The position numbers were made by a program, and so were the translations under genes. This document shows positions 30,263 to 37,698 of a DNA stretch of 38,963 nucleotides, piece after piece. Under the pieces are notes generated by a model. It searched no databases. It had not been told where the DNA came from and worked only from the letters and a program-made list of their open reading frames with translations. Numbering within the stretch: the first letter of the stretch is position 1; each line of letters starts with the position of its first letter. This DNA is from an uncultured Eubacteriales bacterium (lineage in GTDB: Bacteria > Bacillota > Clostridia > Oscillospirales > Acutalibacteraceae): assembly GCA_934552855.1 (NCBI GenBank), contig CAKTEU010000018.1, forward strand, positions 1-38,963. The letters are read 5' to 3'.

Positions 30263-30420
30263 GGCACACAATTTAACACTTTCACTTAAGGAATACACTT
30301 TTTGGTAAGAGTGCATTCTCTGTTTTACTATGCCTTTTGTGGATGTGTTATAAACGATTTGTGTGCCAACAAATGAGATTGCATTTTTGCAGTGCGTCTC
30401 ATTTGGAGGCGCACTTTTTG
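30263..30420 (+). ncRNA. Structured leader or small RNA with terminator, riboswitch-like
   Basis: GGCACACAA (30263-30271) pairs with TTGTGTGCC (30359-30367) and closes about 105 nt with further stems: TTTAACAC with GTGTTA-TAAA, CAC/GTG plus AAGG/CCTT, and AATaCACT with AGTGcATT. Next come two mutually exclusive hairpins: AAATGAGA/TCTCATTT (30371-30404) and a nine-pair terminator GTGCGTCTC/GAGGCGCAC (30392-30414) followed by TTTTT. This is the plan of an aptamer plus expression platform. I do not recognise the class. The next gene is the LRR protein at 30502. A free small RNA of about 158 nt, in part rod-like as in 6S RNA, is the alternative. Confidence 0.55.
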
Positions 30421-30501
30421 TTTGTTTAGAAAGGAGGGCAGGATTTTTAGGTCAAATCAAAAAAACAGGAAATCAACTTTTATCGAAAGGATGAAATCGG
30501 A

Positions 30502-32022
30502 ATGAAAAACAAAATTATAAAAACAGTATCAATTTTTATGGCGTTTGTCATGCTTATTTGTGTTGTACCGATTGGTGCGAGTGCGGAATATGCGGAATAT
30601 ACCGAAGGTTATTATACTTATACCGTTTATAGCGGTGAGGCAAGTATTATTGATTGTGATGAAAGTATTAGTGGCGATGTTGAAATACCAAGTACATTGG
30701 GTGGATATCCTGTAGTAAGGATAGGTCGAAAAGCATTTTACAACTGTAATGATATTATTAGCCTTGTTATTCCTGAGGGAGTTGAAGAAATAGAGAGCGG
30801 TCATTATGAAGAAAATTTTTGGGAAACTATTATTTATAGTGCTTTTTTTGGATGTAAATCACTTGAAAGTGTGTTATTTCCAAGTAGTTTAATTTATATT
30901 GGGGCTTACGCCTTTATGGGTTGCAATAAATTGAAAAACATAACATTTGCAACCGAAGGGAAGTTAGCAGTTATAGGCTCGTATGCATTTTACTCATGTA
31001 GTGGAGTGGAAGATTTTGATATACCAGATTCGGTTGATGATATTGGCGAAGAGGCATTTTCATATTGCACCAGTCTGACAAGTATAATAATACCGTGCAG
31101 CGTAACAAACATTGATGATTCTGCCTTTGCTGGTTGTAATAACTTAGAAAAAGTTGAAGTTTCAGGTGAAAATCCAGTTTATCATAGCAATGGTAATTGT
31201 ATTATAGATACTAGTAAAAAAAGAATTATTTTAGGATGTAAAAACAGTCTAATTCCATCCGACGGGAGTGTAATAAGTATAGGAAATCATGCATTTACTG
31301 GTTGCTCCGGTTTAAAAAACATAACAATTCCTGACGAAATAATTGAAATTGAAGATTATGCGTTTTGTAATTGCACTGCTCTAACGAATGTAACAATTGG
31401 TAACGGCGTGAGCGACATTGGGTGGGGTGCATTCTTGAATTGTACAGGATTGACAAGTGTTACAATTCCTAATAGTGTAAGTGGAATTAATTGGGATGCA
31501 TTTTATAATTGCACTGAATTGACAAGTATAACAATTCCTAAAAGTGTTGGTTACATAGGAAACAAAGCTTTTGGGTATTATTTGTCCCCCTCTAGTGGTA
31601 TGGATGAAAAAATACAAGGTTTTATCATTTACGGCTACCCAGATACCACATCTGAATTTTATGCTAATGAAAATGGTTTTACATTCATTCCCCTTGATGA
31701 AGAACACAAGCATACATTCGGCGAATGGACGATAACGACTACCGCTACTTGCACTGACGATGGAGAAGAATTTAGAATTTGCCTTATTTGTGATGAAGTC
31801 GAAACAAGAACACTTGTCAAAAAAGGTCACAGCGACTTAAACAACGACGGCAAGTGCGACATCTGCGGAACTTTAGTTGGTATATCTGATAAACCGTCGC
31901 AGACCTGCACCCACATTTGCCACAAAACCGGCATTTCAAGGTTCTTCTATAAAATTGCACGCTTCTTCTGGAAGCTTTTCAAAATAAACAAGGAATGTTC
32001 CTGCGGTGCGGCGCACTATTAA
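30502..32022 (+). CDS. BspA-like leucine-rich repeat surface protein with Cys/His amphipathic tail (506 aa)
   Basis: Signal peptide at 1-28 (VMLICVVPIGASA). LRR_5 repeats fill about 50-400, each with the IP-x-SV-x-x-I-x-x-x-AF-x-x-C-x-x-LTS pattern (for example SVTNIDDSAFAGCNNLEKVE). A zinc-ribbon-like part follows (HTFGEWT, ATCTDDGEEF, CLICDE, GKCDICG), then a 38-residue tail CTHICHKTG ... FFYKIARFFWKLFK ... CSCGAAHY. There is no LPxTG. The tail is shared with the protein at 33878 and may anchor the protein at the cell surface (inference). The ribosome site is GAAAGGATG, with the ATG at 30502. Codons are more AT-rich than in neighbouring genes, which suggests acquisition. Confidence 0.82.
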   Translation: MKNKIIKTVSIFMAFVMLICVVPIGASAEYAEYTEGYYTYTVYSGEASIIDCDESISGDVEIPSTLGGYPVVRIGRKAFYNCNDIISLVIPEGVEEIESGHYEENFWETIIYSAFFGCKSLESVLFPSSLIYIGAYAFMGCNKLKNITFATEGKLAVIGSYAFYSCSGVEDFDIPDSVDDIGEEAFSYCTSLTSIIIPCSVTNIDDSAFAGCNNLEKVEVSGENPVYHSNGNCIIDTSKKRIILGCKNSLIPSDGSVISIGNHAFTGCSGLKNITIPDEIIEIEDYAFCNCTALTNVTIGNGVSDIGWGAFLNCTGLTSVTIPNSVSGINWDAFYNCTELTSITIPKSVGYIGNKAFGYYLSPSSGMDEKIQGFIIYGYPDTTSEFYANENGFTFIPLDEEHKHTFGEWTITTTATCTDDGEEFRICLICDEVETRTLVKKGHSDLNNDGKCDICGTLVGISDKPSQTCTHICHKTGISRFFYKIARFFWKLFKINKECSCGAAHY

Positions 32023-32033
32023 TTCAATCACCC

Positions 32034-32063
32034 AAGGCTGTCTTTCACAGGCAGCCTTTTTTC
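32034..32063 (+). terminator. Terminator of the LRR protein gene
   Basis: AAGGCTG pairs with CAGCCTT around an 11-base loop, followed by TTTTTCTTTT. Confidence 0.75.
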
Positions 32064-32120
32064 TTTTGCCCGGGTATATTTTCCGTGCGGCGGTTTATGA
32101 TATGAATTGAACGTATTGAC

Positions 32121-32149
32121 TTGACAACAGCCGCCGAAATGACTATACT
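32121..32149 (+). promoter_or_regulatory. Promoter of fba
   Basis: A perfect TTGACA at 32121-32126, 17 bases, TATACT at 32144-32149. Confidence 0.8.
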
Positions 32150-32193
32150 TTTACACGGAAAGATATTTCAAATTCTTTTAAGGAGTGGATATT

Positions 32194-33159
32194 ATGCCAT
32201 TAGTAACAACCACAAAAATGTTTAAGGACGCTTATGAAGGCGGTTACGCCATCGGCGCTTTCAACGTTAACAACATGGAAATCATTCAGGGTATCACCGA
32301 AGCCGCAAAAAAGCTCAACGCTCCGCTTATCCTTCAGGTTTCAAAGGGCGCAAGAGCCTATGCAAACCATACCTACCTTGTAAAGCTTGTTGAAGCTGCC
32401 GAAAAGGAAACAGGACTTCCTATCGCTCTTCACCTTGACCACGGCCCCGACTTTGAAACCTGCAAGTCTTGCATCGACGGCGGCTTCACTTCCGTAATGA
32501 TCGACGGCTCACATCTTCCGTACGAAGAAAACGTTGCCCTTACCAAAAAGGTTGTTGATTACGCTCACGCTCACGGCGTTGTTGTTGAGGGTGAACTTGG
32601 CCAGCTTGCCGGAATCGAAGATGACGTTAACGTTGCCGACGACAAGGCTTGCTTCACCGATCCCGACCAGGTTTACGATTTTGTAACCCGTACCGGCGTT
32701 GACTCGCTTGCAATCGCAATCGGAACAAGCCACGGCGCATATAAGTTCAAGCCCGGCCAGAAGCCCCAGCTTCGTTTTGACATTCTTCAGGAAGTTTCCG
32801 AAAAGCTTCCCGGTTTCCCGATCGTTCTTCACGGTGCTTCGTCGGTTATCCCCGAATTTGTTGAAAAAATCAATAAGTACGGCGGACAGATGCCGGACGC
32901 AATCGGTATCCCCGAAGAAATGCTTCGCAAGGCCGCAACAATGGCTGTTTGCAAGATCAATATCGACTCCGACCTTCGTCTTGCAATGACCGCCGCAATC
33001 AGAGAGCACTTTGCTCTTCATCCGGATCACTTTGACCCGAGACAGTATCTCAAGCCCGCCCGTGAAGCTATCGAAGGAATGGTTGAACACAAAATCAACA
33101 CCGTTCTCGGCTGTGCAGGCAAAGCAAATTGTAGAAACAGTCAAACAGAAGGTCGCTGA
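32194..33159 (+). CDS. fba: Class II fructose-bisphosphate aldolase with altered C-terminus
   Basis: Zinc aldolase of glycolysis. PLVTTTKMF starts it; the zinc and active-site parts are ALHLDHGPDFETC, SVMIDGSHLPYEENV, VVEGELGQLAGIEDD, IAIGTSHGAYKF, IVLHGASSV and CKINIDSDLR. The natural protein ends near VLGCAGKA. Here no stop follows, and the frame runs on for ten unrelated residues (NCRNSQTEGR) before TGA at 33157, because foreign sequence begins at about 33120-33127. Nearly all of the enzyme is present, so activity may be kept if the DNA is real. ATG at 32194 follows AAGGAG; a GTG three codons earlier is less likely. Confidence 0.88.
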   Translation: MPLVTTTKMFKDAYEGGYAIGAFNVNNMEIIQGITEAAKKLNAPLILQVSKGARAYANHTYLVKLVEAAEKETGLPIALHLDHGPDFETCKSCIDGGFTSVMIDGSHLPYEENVALTKKVVDYAHAHGVVVEGELGQLAGIEDDVNVADDKACFTDPDQVYDFVTRTGVDSLAIAIGTSHGAYKFKPGQKPQLRFDILQEVSEKLPGFPIVLHGASSVIPEFVEKINKYGGQMPDAIGIPEEMLRKAATMAVCKINIDSDLRLAMTAAIREHFALHPDHFDPRQYLKPAREAIEGMVEHKINTVLGCAGKANCRNSQTEGR

Positions 33160-33385
33160 GGATAAGGATCTGGGACAGACCTTCAAGGAGAATGAAATGC
33201 CGCTGGCAGCATGGATGCTCTACCAGACCGAGGAAACGCACAGAGCTGCCGTGAACAAATTTATTCCGATTCCCCGTATCAAGGTAACGGATGCCGGTGT
33301 TGAGGAATATGTGTTCGTAGACTTTGATTTGGACATGGCAGATTTTACCCATGTGCCGATCAAGAATGAGCTGCTCGTTCATTAC
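33125..33385 (+). other. Foreign-looking fragment between fba and the GGGtGRT remnant
   Basis: In frame +2 relative to fba this stretch encodes about 87 residues with no start of its own (IVETVKQKVAEDKD, then WMLYQTEETHRAAVNKFIPI and PRIKVTDAGVEEYVFVDFDL). It uses CTG, GTG and CAG codons far more than neighbouring genes. It resembles an inner part of a type III restriction subunit or a related helicase protein, but I hold that only loosely. Its frame continues into the GGGtGRT piece. Confidence 0.5.
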
Positions 33386-33625
33386 TTCTCGGTTGCTTCC
33401 GGCGGCGGAACAGGTCGTACTCTTCATCCGGACAACATGGCAGCCGGCCCGTCCTCATACGGCATGACCGACACCATGGGCAGAATGCACTCCGACGCTC
33501 AGTTCGCAGGTTCGTCCTCCGTTCCGGCTCACGTTGAAATGATGGGACTTATCGGCATGGGTAACAATCCGATGGTTGGTGCAACCGTTGCGTGCGCCGT
33601 TGCGGTTGAAGAGGCTATGAAGTAA
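33386..33625 (+). pseudogene. C-terminal fragment of a GGGtGRT family protein
   Basis: YFSVASGGGTGRTLHPDNMA carries the family signature, and the rest (SSYGMTDTMGRMHSDAQFAG, VEMMGLIGMGNNPMVGAT) matches the normal C-terminus to the stop. The family is about 330 residues, so some 250 residues are missing. Codon use is like the host house-keeping genes, so this is a host gene end joined to foreign sequence. No start codon or ribosome site of its own is present. Confidence 0.75.
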
Positions 33626-33665
33626 TTTAGCTCTTTTACACGTCAAAAAAGCGAATAAAATTAAG

Positions 33666-33710
33666 TGGACACATCATGCGGTTTTGCCGCGTAATGTGTC
33701 CATGGTTTTT
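33666..33710 (+). terminator. Terminator after the GGGtGRT fragment
   Basis: TGGACACAT-C-ATGCGG pairs with CCGCGTA-ATGTGTCCA around TTTTG, then GGTTTTTG. Confidence 0.75.
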
Positions 33711-33722
33711 GTGAAGTTTAAT

Positions 33723-33751
33723 CCAACTGATAATTTATCGGTTGGTTTTTT
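33723..33751 (+). terminator. Second hairpin terminator
   Basis: CCAACTGAT pairs with ATCGGTTGG (one G-U) around AATTT, followed by TTTTTT. Confidence 0.7.
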
Positions 33752-33767
33752 GTTATAACTTTTTCAA

Positions 33768-33860
33768 GTCTGTATGCCGATGAATTTGAAGTTTTTGCAT
33801 ACAGTTCCACATACCGGCACCCTGCCGAAGGAGTGTAGCGGCAGGGTGCGGCGATTTTTT
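33768..33860 (+). ncRNA. Two-hairpin intergenic element, possible small RNA
   Basis: CTGTATGC (33770-33777) pairs with GCATACAG (33797-33804), and GCACCCTGCCG (33817-33827) pairs perfectly with CGGCAGGGTGC (33839-33849), followed on the plus strand by GATTTTTT. It lies just past the end of the minus-strand beta-helix gene, whose own direction has no T run after the hairpin. A short plus-strand RNA is possible, but the upstream promoter is not clear. Confidence 0.35.
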
Positions 33861-33877
33861 GTTATGGGGATATGTTA

Positions 33878-35686
33878 TCAATAATGATAGATTCCGCATT
33901 TGCAGACCTGATTCTTCTTAAAGATTTTCTGGAAGAAAAGGCCGATTTTAAAGAAGAATTTGACGATGCCCTTTTTGTGGCAGCCGCAGGAGCAGTTTGC
34001 AGACGGGTCTCCTTGGCTGTCGCCACCCGGATTGTCGGGCTTTTCGGGGTTATGCGAAACGTCCTTTTCGGTTATTGTCAAAACATAACTTGAAATCGGA
34101 CCTCCGTAGCAGATGGAATAAACAACATAGCTGACTCCGCCCTTCAACTCAACGTCAAGGGGATCGACTTTTGTTCCAAGGTCAAAAGACTGTTCGGGAC
34201 AGTATTTTCCGTCGACTATCGGAGAAATGTCGTAACGATAGAATTTGTAGCCTTGCAGCGGTTTGGTGAAGAATGTGTAGATTCCGTCCTTTTCCGGAGT
34301 GAAGGTGTTCATAACGATCGGGTCGTACACGTTGGCTCCGACCTTGAGCTTTGCGGGATTGAAAAGCTTCTTGCAACGGTTGCAAAGAGTGCCGCCTTTG
34401 GTCATACTGTGACCCAGGGGAGCGAGCGCTGTTCCGCCGGTGTAAAATTTGCAGCCGGAATCGGAGCATTTATATTTCGGAGAAATTCCGCCTTCGGTGC
34501 AGGTCGCCATCTTTCCGCTGTCTATAAGCGAATTGTAATTGTGGGCTTTTATTTCCTTGATGCCGTGGCAGGTGTTGCACTTTTTGACTGAGCCGAAGAT
34601 GTAATGTTCGGTAAATGAACCGGAAACCGAGCAGCAGTTGGAGATGATTCTGGTTCTTTTGTCCGTGCTGGCGAAACTCTTGGCCGGAACGGTTTTGAAA
34701 TTAGTGACGGTTAAGCCGTGGAGAATGTTGACGTTTAAGCTCGGGTTTGCCGCCGCGGGAACAATGTCTGACCAGTAGCCGTTTGAACCGCAGGGGCCGG
34801 TAGTGGCTCCGTCAATGTAAAGCGGAGTGCCGGCGTGGTTTTTGTTTTCGATATTTAAGTTTCCGAGCCTGAGAATGTTTTGTTTGGAATAATTGCTGTG
34901 ATGGACTATTTCAACTGCGTTTGAGTTGCATTCATCCTTGCTGCTTCTGTAGAATTGCGATTGACCGGTGATGGTGGTTAATGAACCGCGATTGATTTTA
35001 AAGATGAAAACGGGCGTTCCCTTTACGGGACCGAATTCAAAAAGCGCACCGTTTATATAGATATCGTTTGCATCGGTGACATTAATTATGTTGAAAGCTC
35101 GGCCGGTATAGGTGTTGTTCTTGTTGACGTTCATTTTGAAGGCGAGGTTCGGAGTTGTAAAGTTGCCGCTTGAATTAATTTGCGCATAGCCGAAAATATT
35201 GATGTTCGCGTTGTGGTTGTTGCATTTCAAAATTGCGGCAGATTCGTCGTTATAAGAGTAATAATTGCTGTGTAAAGTTACCGTGCTTTGTACCTTGGTC
35301 TTTGAATTGAGAATCGTGAACGTTGTTTTCGGATACTCGGACTGAGATTTGGCTTTGCGAATATTGAAAAGAGCGTCTGTGAGATTGGAGTCAACATTCA
35401 AACTGTATCCGTTGAGGTCAAGAAAGAGCTTTCCCGGATAGCTGATGTAAATGTTGTAGTCGATATCTTGGTTTGTAACGCTTATGTTGTTTTTGAGAAC
35501 AACAAGCTTGTTGCTGTCGGCCGTTGCGTTAAGATCCTCAAGCTCGGCTTTAAGCTCTGCATAGGTTGAAACATAGACCGTGCTTTCTTCGGCAGAATAC
35601 GGGTCGGCTGCCAAAGAGGTGAGCGTTAAAGCGAAAAGCAAAATGAGTACCGGGAGAACAGACAGCAGGAATTTGTTCTTTTTCAT
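33878..35686 (-). CDS. Secreted beta-helix-like surface protein with Cys/His amphipathic tail (602 aa)
   Basis: Signal peptide at 1-27 (LPVLILLFALTLTSLAADP). An Asn/Ser/Thr-rich region (about 38-345) with repeated short strands such as LFLDLNGYSL, ANINIFGYAQI and NILRLGNLNI looks like a right-handed parallel beta-helix. Cys pairs follow (CNTCHG, YKCSDSGCKF, LCNRCKK) in a zinc-ribbon-like pattern with ATCTEGG, then a beta-rich domain (about 445-555), a Pro/Gly linker and the tail CSCGCHKKG ... FFFKIGLFFQKIFKKN ... CKCGIYHY. The tail matches that of the LRR protein. The ribosome site is AAGGAGG, 9 bases upstream. Ligand unknown; no LPxTG. Confidence 0.75.
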   Translation of the reverse strand: MKKNKFLLSVLPVLILLFALTLTSLAADPYSAEESTVYVSTYAELKAELEDLNATADSNKLVVLKNNISVTNQDIDYNIYISYPGKLFLDLNGYSLNVDSNLTDALFNIRKAKSQSEYPKTTFTILNSKTKVQSTVTLHSNYYSYNDESAAILKCNNHNANINIFGYAQINSSGNFTTPNLAFKMNVNKNNTYTGRAFNIINVTDANDIYINGALFEFGPVKGTPVFIFKINRGSLTTITGQSQFYRSSKDECNSNAVEIVHHSNYSKQNILRLGNLNIENKNHAGTPLYIDGATTGPCGSNGYWSDIVPAAANPSLNVNILHGLTVTNFKTVPAKSFASTDKRTRIISNCCSVSGSFTEHYIFGSVKKCNTCHGIKEIKAHNYNSLIDSGKMATCTEGGISPKYKCSDSGCKFYTGGTALAPLGHSMTKGGTLCNRCKKLFNPAKLKVGANVYDPIVMNTFTPEKDGIYTFFTKPLQGYKFYRYDISPIVDGKYCPEQSFDLGTKVDPLDVELKGGVSYVVYSICYGGPISSYVLTITEKDVSHNPEKPDNPGGDSQGDPSANCSCGCHKKGIVKFFFKIGLFFQKIFKKNQVCKCGIYHY

Positions 35687-35937
35687 GTGGGTTTTCCTCC
35701 TTAATCTTTTTTGGTGTTGCGTGGTTTGTGATTGTTTTGCTGCGGTTTATGCCAAGGGGTCAAGGAATTTCAGCTGAATGATATCGGTGAGAAGATACTG
35801 CTCCTAAATGAACCGCTTTTTGTCGATTCCTCTTTGACGGAACTTAACGGGACGTGGAATGTCTGCACCGGAGTGCCGAGGGTGAGCGGCACTCCGGCTT
35901 TTAATTTATCGAAAATGCCTATGATGTCTCTTCGGTC
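35687..35937. other. Intergenic stretch with a strong hairpin
   Basis: No gene is supported. CCGGAGTGCCG (35868-35878) pairs perfectly with CGGCACTCCGG (35887-35897). The T run (CTTTTAATTT) is on the plus side, although the nearest upstream gene is the TPM gene on the minus strand. It probably ends that transcript as a non-canonical or bidirectional terminator. I found no clear promoter for the beta-helix gene. Confidence 0.5.
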
Positions 35938-37695
35938 TTAAAATTTTCCGCCGCCACCGCCGAACGATGAATCGGAAGAACTGCTGCTTCCGCTGTCGTA
36001 AGAATCGTTGTTGTCTCTTGAAATTCTTGTTTGGGTAACGTTGCTGTAAAGGAATTGATCGGAAGATTCGGTAACGTGGAAGCTGCCTTCTTTTATGTAT
36101 GTGTTGGCTTCTCTTTGTCTGACAGCGGTTTTGAGCTTGCTTTTCATAATTCCGACAATGATAAGCGCAATGATAAGGCCGATGCCGAAGCATATCGGAA
36201 GAGCGGTAATCGGAAGCGGAGCGCGTGAATAACTTCCGTCCGAATCATAATCGGCGTTACCGCTTTTTGCTGCTTCAATATAATTGTTGCATTCATCGGC
36301 AAAGGACGAAAAAGCGTTTGCATAATTACCTGCCGAAAGGGCGGGAACTATTTTTTTTCCGACGGATTCAACCTGCCGATCGGAGAGAGCCGTCTTTCCG
36401 TAACCGTGGGTCGCAATGTACCAGTCACGCTCCTCCATGCTGAGAAGGAGAAGAATACCGTCTTTTGTTTCGCCGTAGCCGTAATCGCAAGAGGTAAAAA
36501 TCCGTTCGGCATAATCGGAGACTTCAAAGCCTTCGCTGTCCTGTGTTGTCACAACAACAACTTCAAGCTTTTGTTGCTCGCTGATTTTTGAAAGCTTTTC
36601 TTCAAGAGAGGAAACATCTTCCTTTGAAAGAAGCTTTGCCGTGTCCATTATGTGCGGATATTTTCCGGTGAAGCCGTCGCCTTTTTTTATGCTGTTTGAC
36701 GGTTTCGGAAGATTTTTAAGGGAGACAGCGGTTGCTTTTTCTGCATAATTGTTGCATTCGTCGGCAAAAGACGAAAAAGCGTTTGCATAATTACCTGCCG
36801 AAAGGGCGGGAACTATTTTTTCTCCGACGGATTCAACCTGCCGATCGGAGAGAACCGTCTTTCCGTAACCGTGGGTCGCAATGTACCAATCCCGCTCTTT
36901 CATGCTGAGAAGGAGAAGAATACCGTCTTTTGTTTCGCCATAACCGTAATCACAAGTTGAAAAAATCCGTTTGGCATAATCGGAGACTTCAAAGCCTTCG
37001 CTGTCCTGTGTTGTCACAACAACAATTTCAAGTTTTTGTTGCTCGCTGATTTTTGAAAGCTTTTCTTCAAGAGAGGAAACATCTTCCTTTGAAAGAAGCT
37101 TTGCCGTGTCCATTATGTGCGGATATTTTCCGGTGAAGCCGTCGCCTTTTTTTATGCTGTTTGACGGTTTCGGAAGATTTTTAAGGGAAGAGTCCGCTGA
37201 AGAAACGGCGGTTGTTGTTTCTGATTTTGTTGCTTCGGTTTCCGGTTCGTCAAAAAAATCGGAAATATAATTTCCTGCTTCGGTTATGTAGGATTGAATG
37301 CCGTCGTAGCGGTCGTCGCCGATTGAACTGTTAAAAAACGCTTCTTCTGTACCGTCGTCAATCGAATCGCCGATTGTTCCGGAAGAGACAACATACCAGT
37401 AATCGTCGTTCACGGCAAGAAGGATTCGGTTTTCGGCGTCCGTTGCCGGTTTAAGATTTTCGGATTGGGTTATGATCTCTTCGGAATTGTTTCCTTCAAA
37501 AATCGCATAGGAAATTTCGGTGTTGTATTTTTTATAGTAGTCGTTTGAAAGTTCGTTAAGTGCGTAGATTTCATCCTCTGTAAGCGTGTCGGTATAGTCA
37601 ACAACAAATGACGGAAGATTTGCCGCACCGGCAAAGGTCATGCATGAAAGCGCAATAAGGAGCGCAATGAATAAAGCTGAAATTCGTTTTTTCAT
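35938..37695 (-). CDS. TPM-domain membrane protein with duplicated domain (585 aa)
   Basis: Signal peptide at 1-25. A diverged TPM-like domain lies at about 28-148, then two nearly identical TPM domains at 170-317 and 325-472 (YPHIMDTAKLLSKEDVSSLE, VVVTTQDSEGF, GYGETKDGILLLLSM, DWYIATHGYGKT). A membrane helix follows at about 499-518, and a Ser/Gly-rich end SSFGGGGGKF, typical of YgcG-like proteins. TPM proteins are linked to envelope or membrane-protein turnover; biochemical role unknown. It follows the zinc-ribbon gene by 3 bases, so they are co-translated. The ribosome site is GGAGG. Confidence 0.85.
   Translation of the reverse strand: MKKRISALFIALLIALSCMTFAGAANLPSFVVDYTDTLTEDEIYALNELSNDYYKKYNTEISYAIFEGNNSEEIITQSENLKPATDAENRILLAVNDDYWYVVSSGTIGDSIDDGTEEAFFNSSIGDDRYDGIQSYITEAGNYISDFFDEPETEATKSETTTAVSSADSSLKNLPKPSNSIKKGDGFTGKYPHIMDTAKLLSKEDVSSLEEKLSKISEQQKLEIVVVTTQDSEGFEVSDYAKRIFSTCDYGYGETKDGILLLLSMKERDWYIATHGYGKTVLSDRQVESVGEKIVPALSAGNYANAFSSFADECNNYAEKATAVSLKNLPKPSNSIKKGDGFTGKYPHIMDTAKLLSKEDVSSLEEKLSKISEQQKLEVVVVTTQDSEGFEVSDYAERIFTSCDYGYGETKDGILLLLSMEERDWYIATHGYGKTALSDRQVESVGKKIVPALSAGNYANAFSSFADECNNYIEAAKSGNADYDSDGSYSRAPLPITALPICFGIGLIIALIIVGIMKSKLKTAVRQREANTYIKEGSFHVTESSDQFLYSNVTQTRISRDNNDSYDSGSSSSSDSSFGGGGGKF
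36280..36723 (-). repeat. TPM domain repeat, copy 2
   Basis: Encodes residues 325-472 of the TPM protein. It aligns without gaps with copy 1 at 36745-37188, with about seven differences in 148 residues, and the DNA is nearly identical too. Confidence 0.9.
36745..37188 (-). repeat. TPM domain repeat, copy 1
   Basis: Encodes residues 170-317. The period is 155 residues (465 bases), so the duplication kept the frame and is recent. Confidence 0.9.
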
Positions 37696-37698
37696 TTT

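Noticed and set aside
33011..33625. Single gene of 204 codons across the fba end, foreign piece and GGGtGRT end
   Set aside because: Its first third is an out-of-frame reading of fba and there is no ribosome site; better explained as joined fragments.
36280..37188. CRISPR-like or satellite repeat
   Set aside because: The repeat is a duplicated protein domain in frame, only two copies, no short spaced repeats. No CRISPR array was seen elsewhere.
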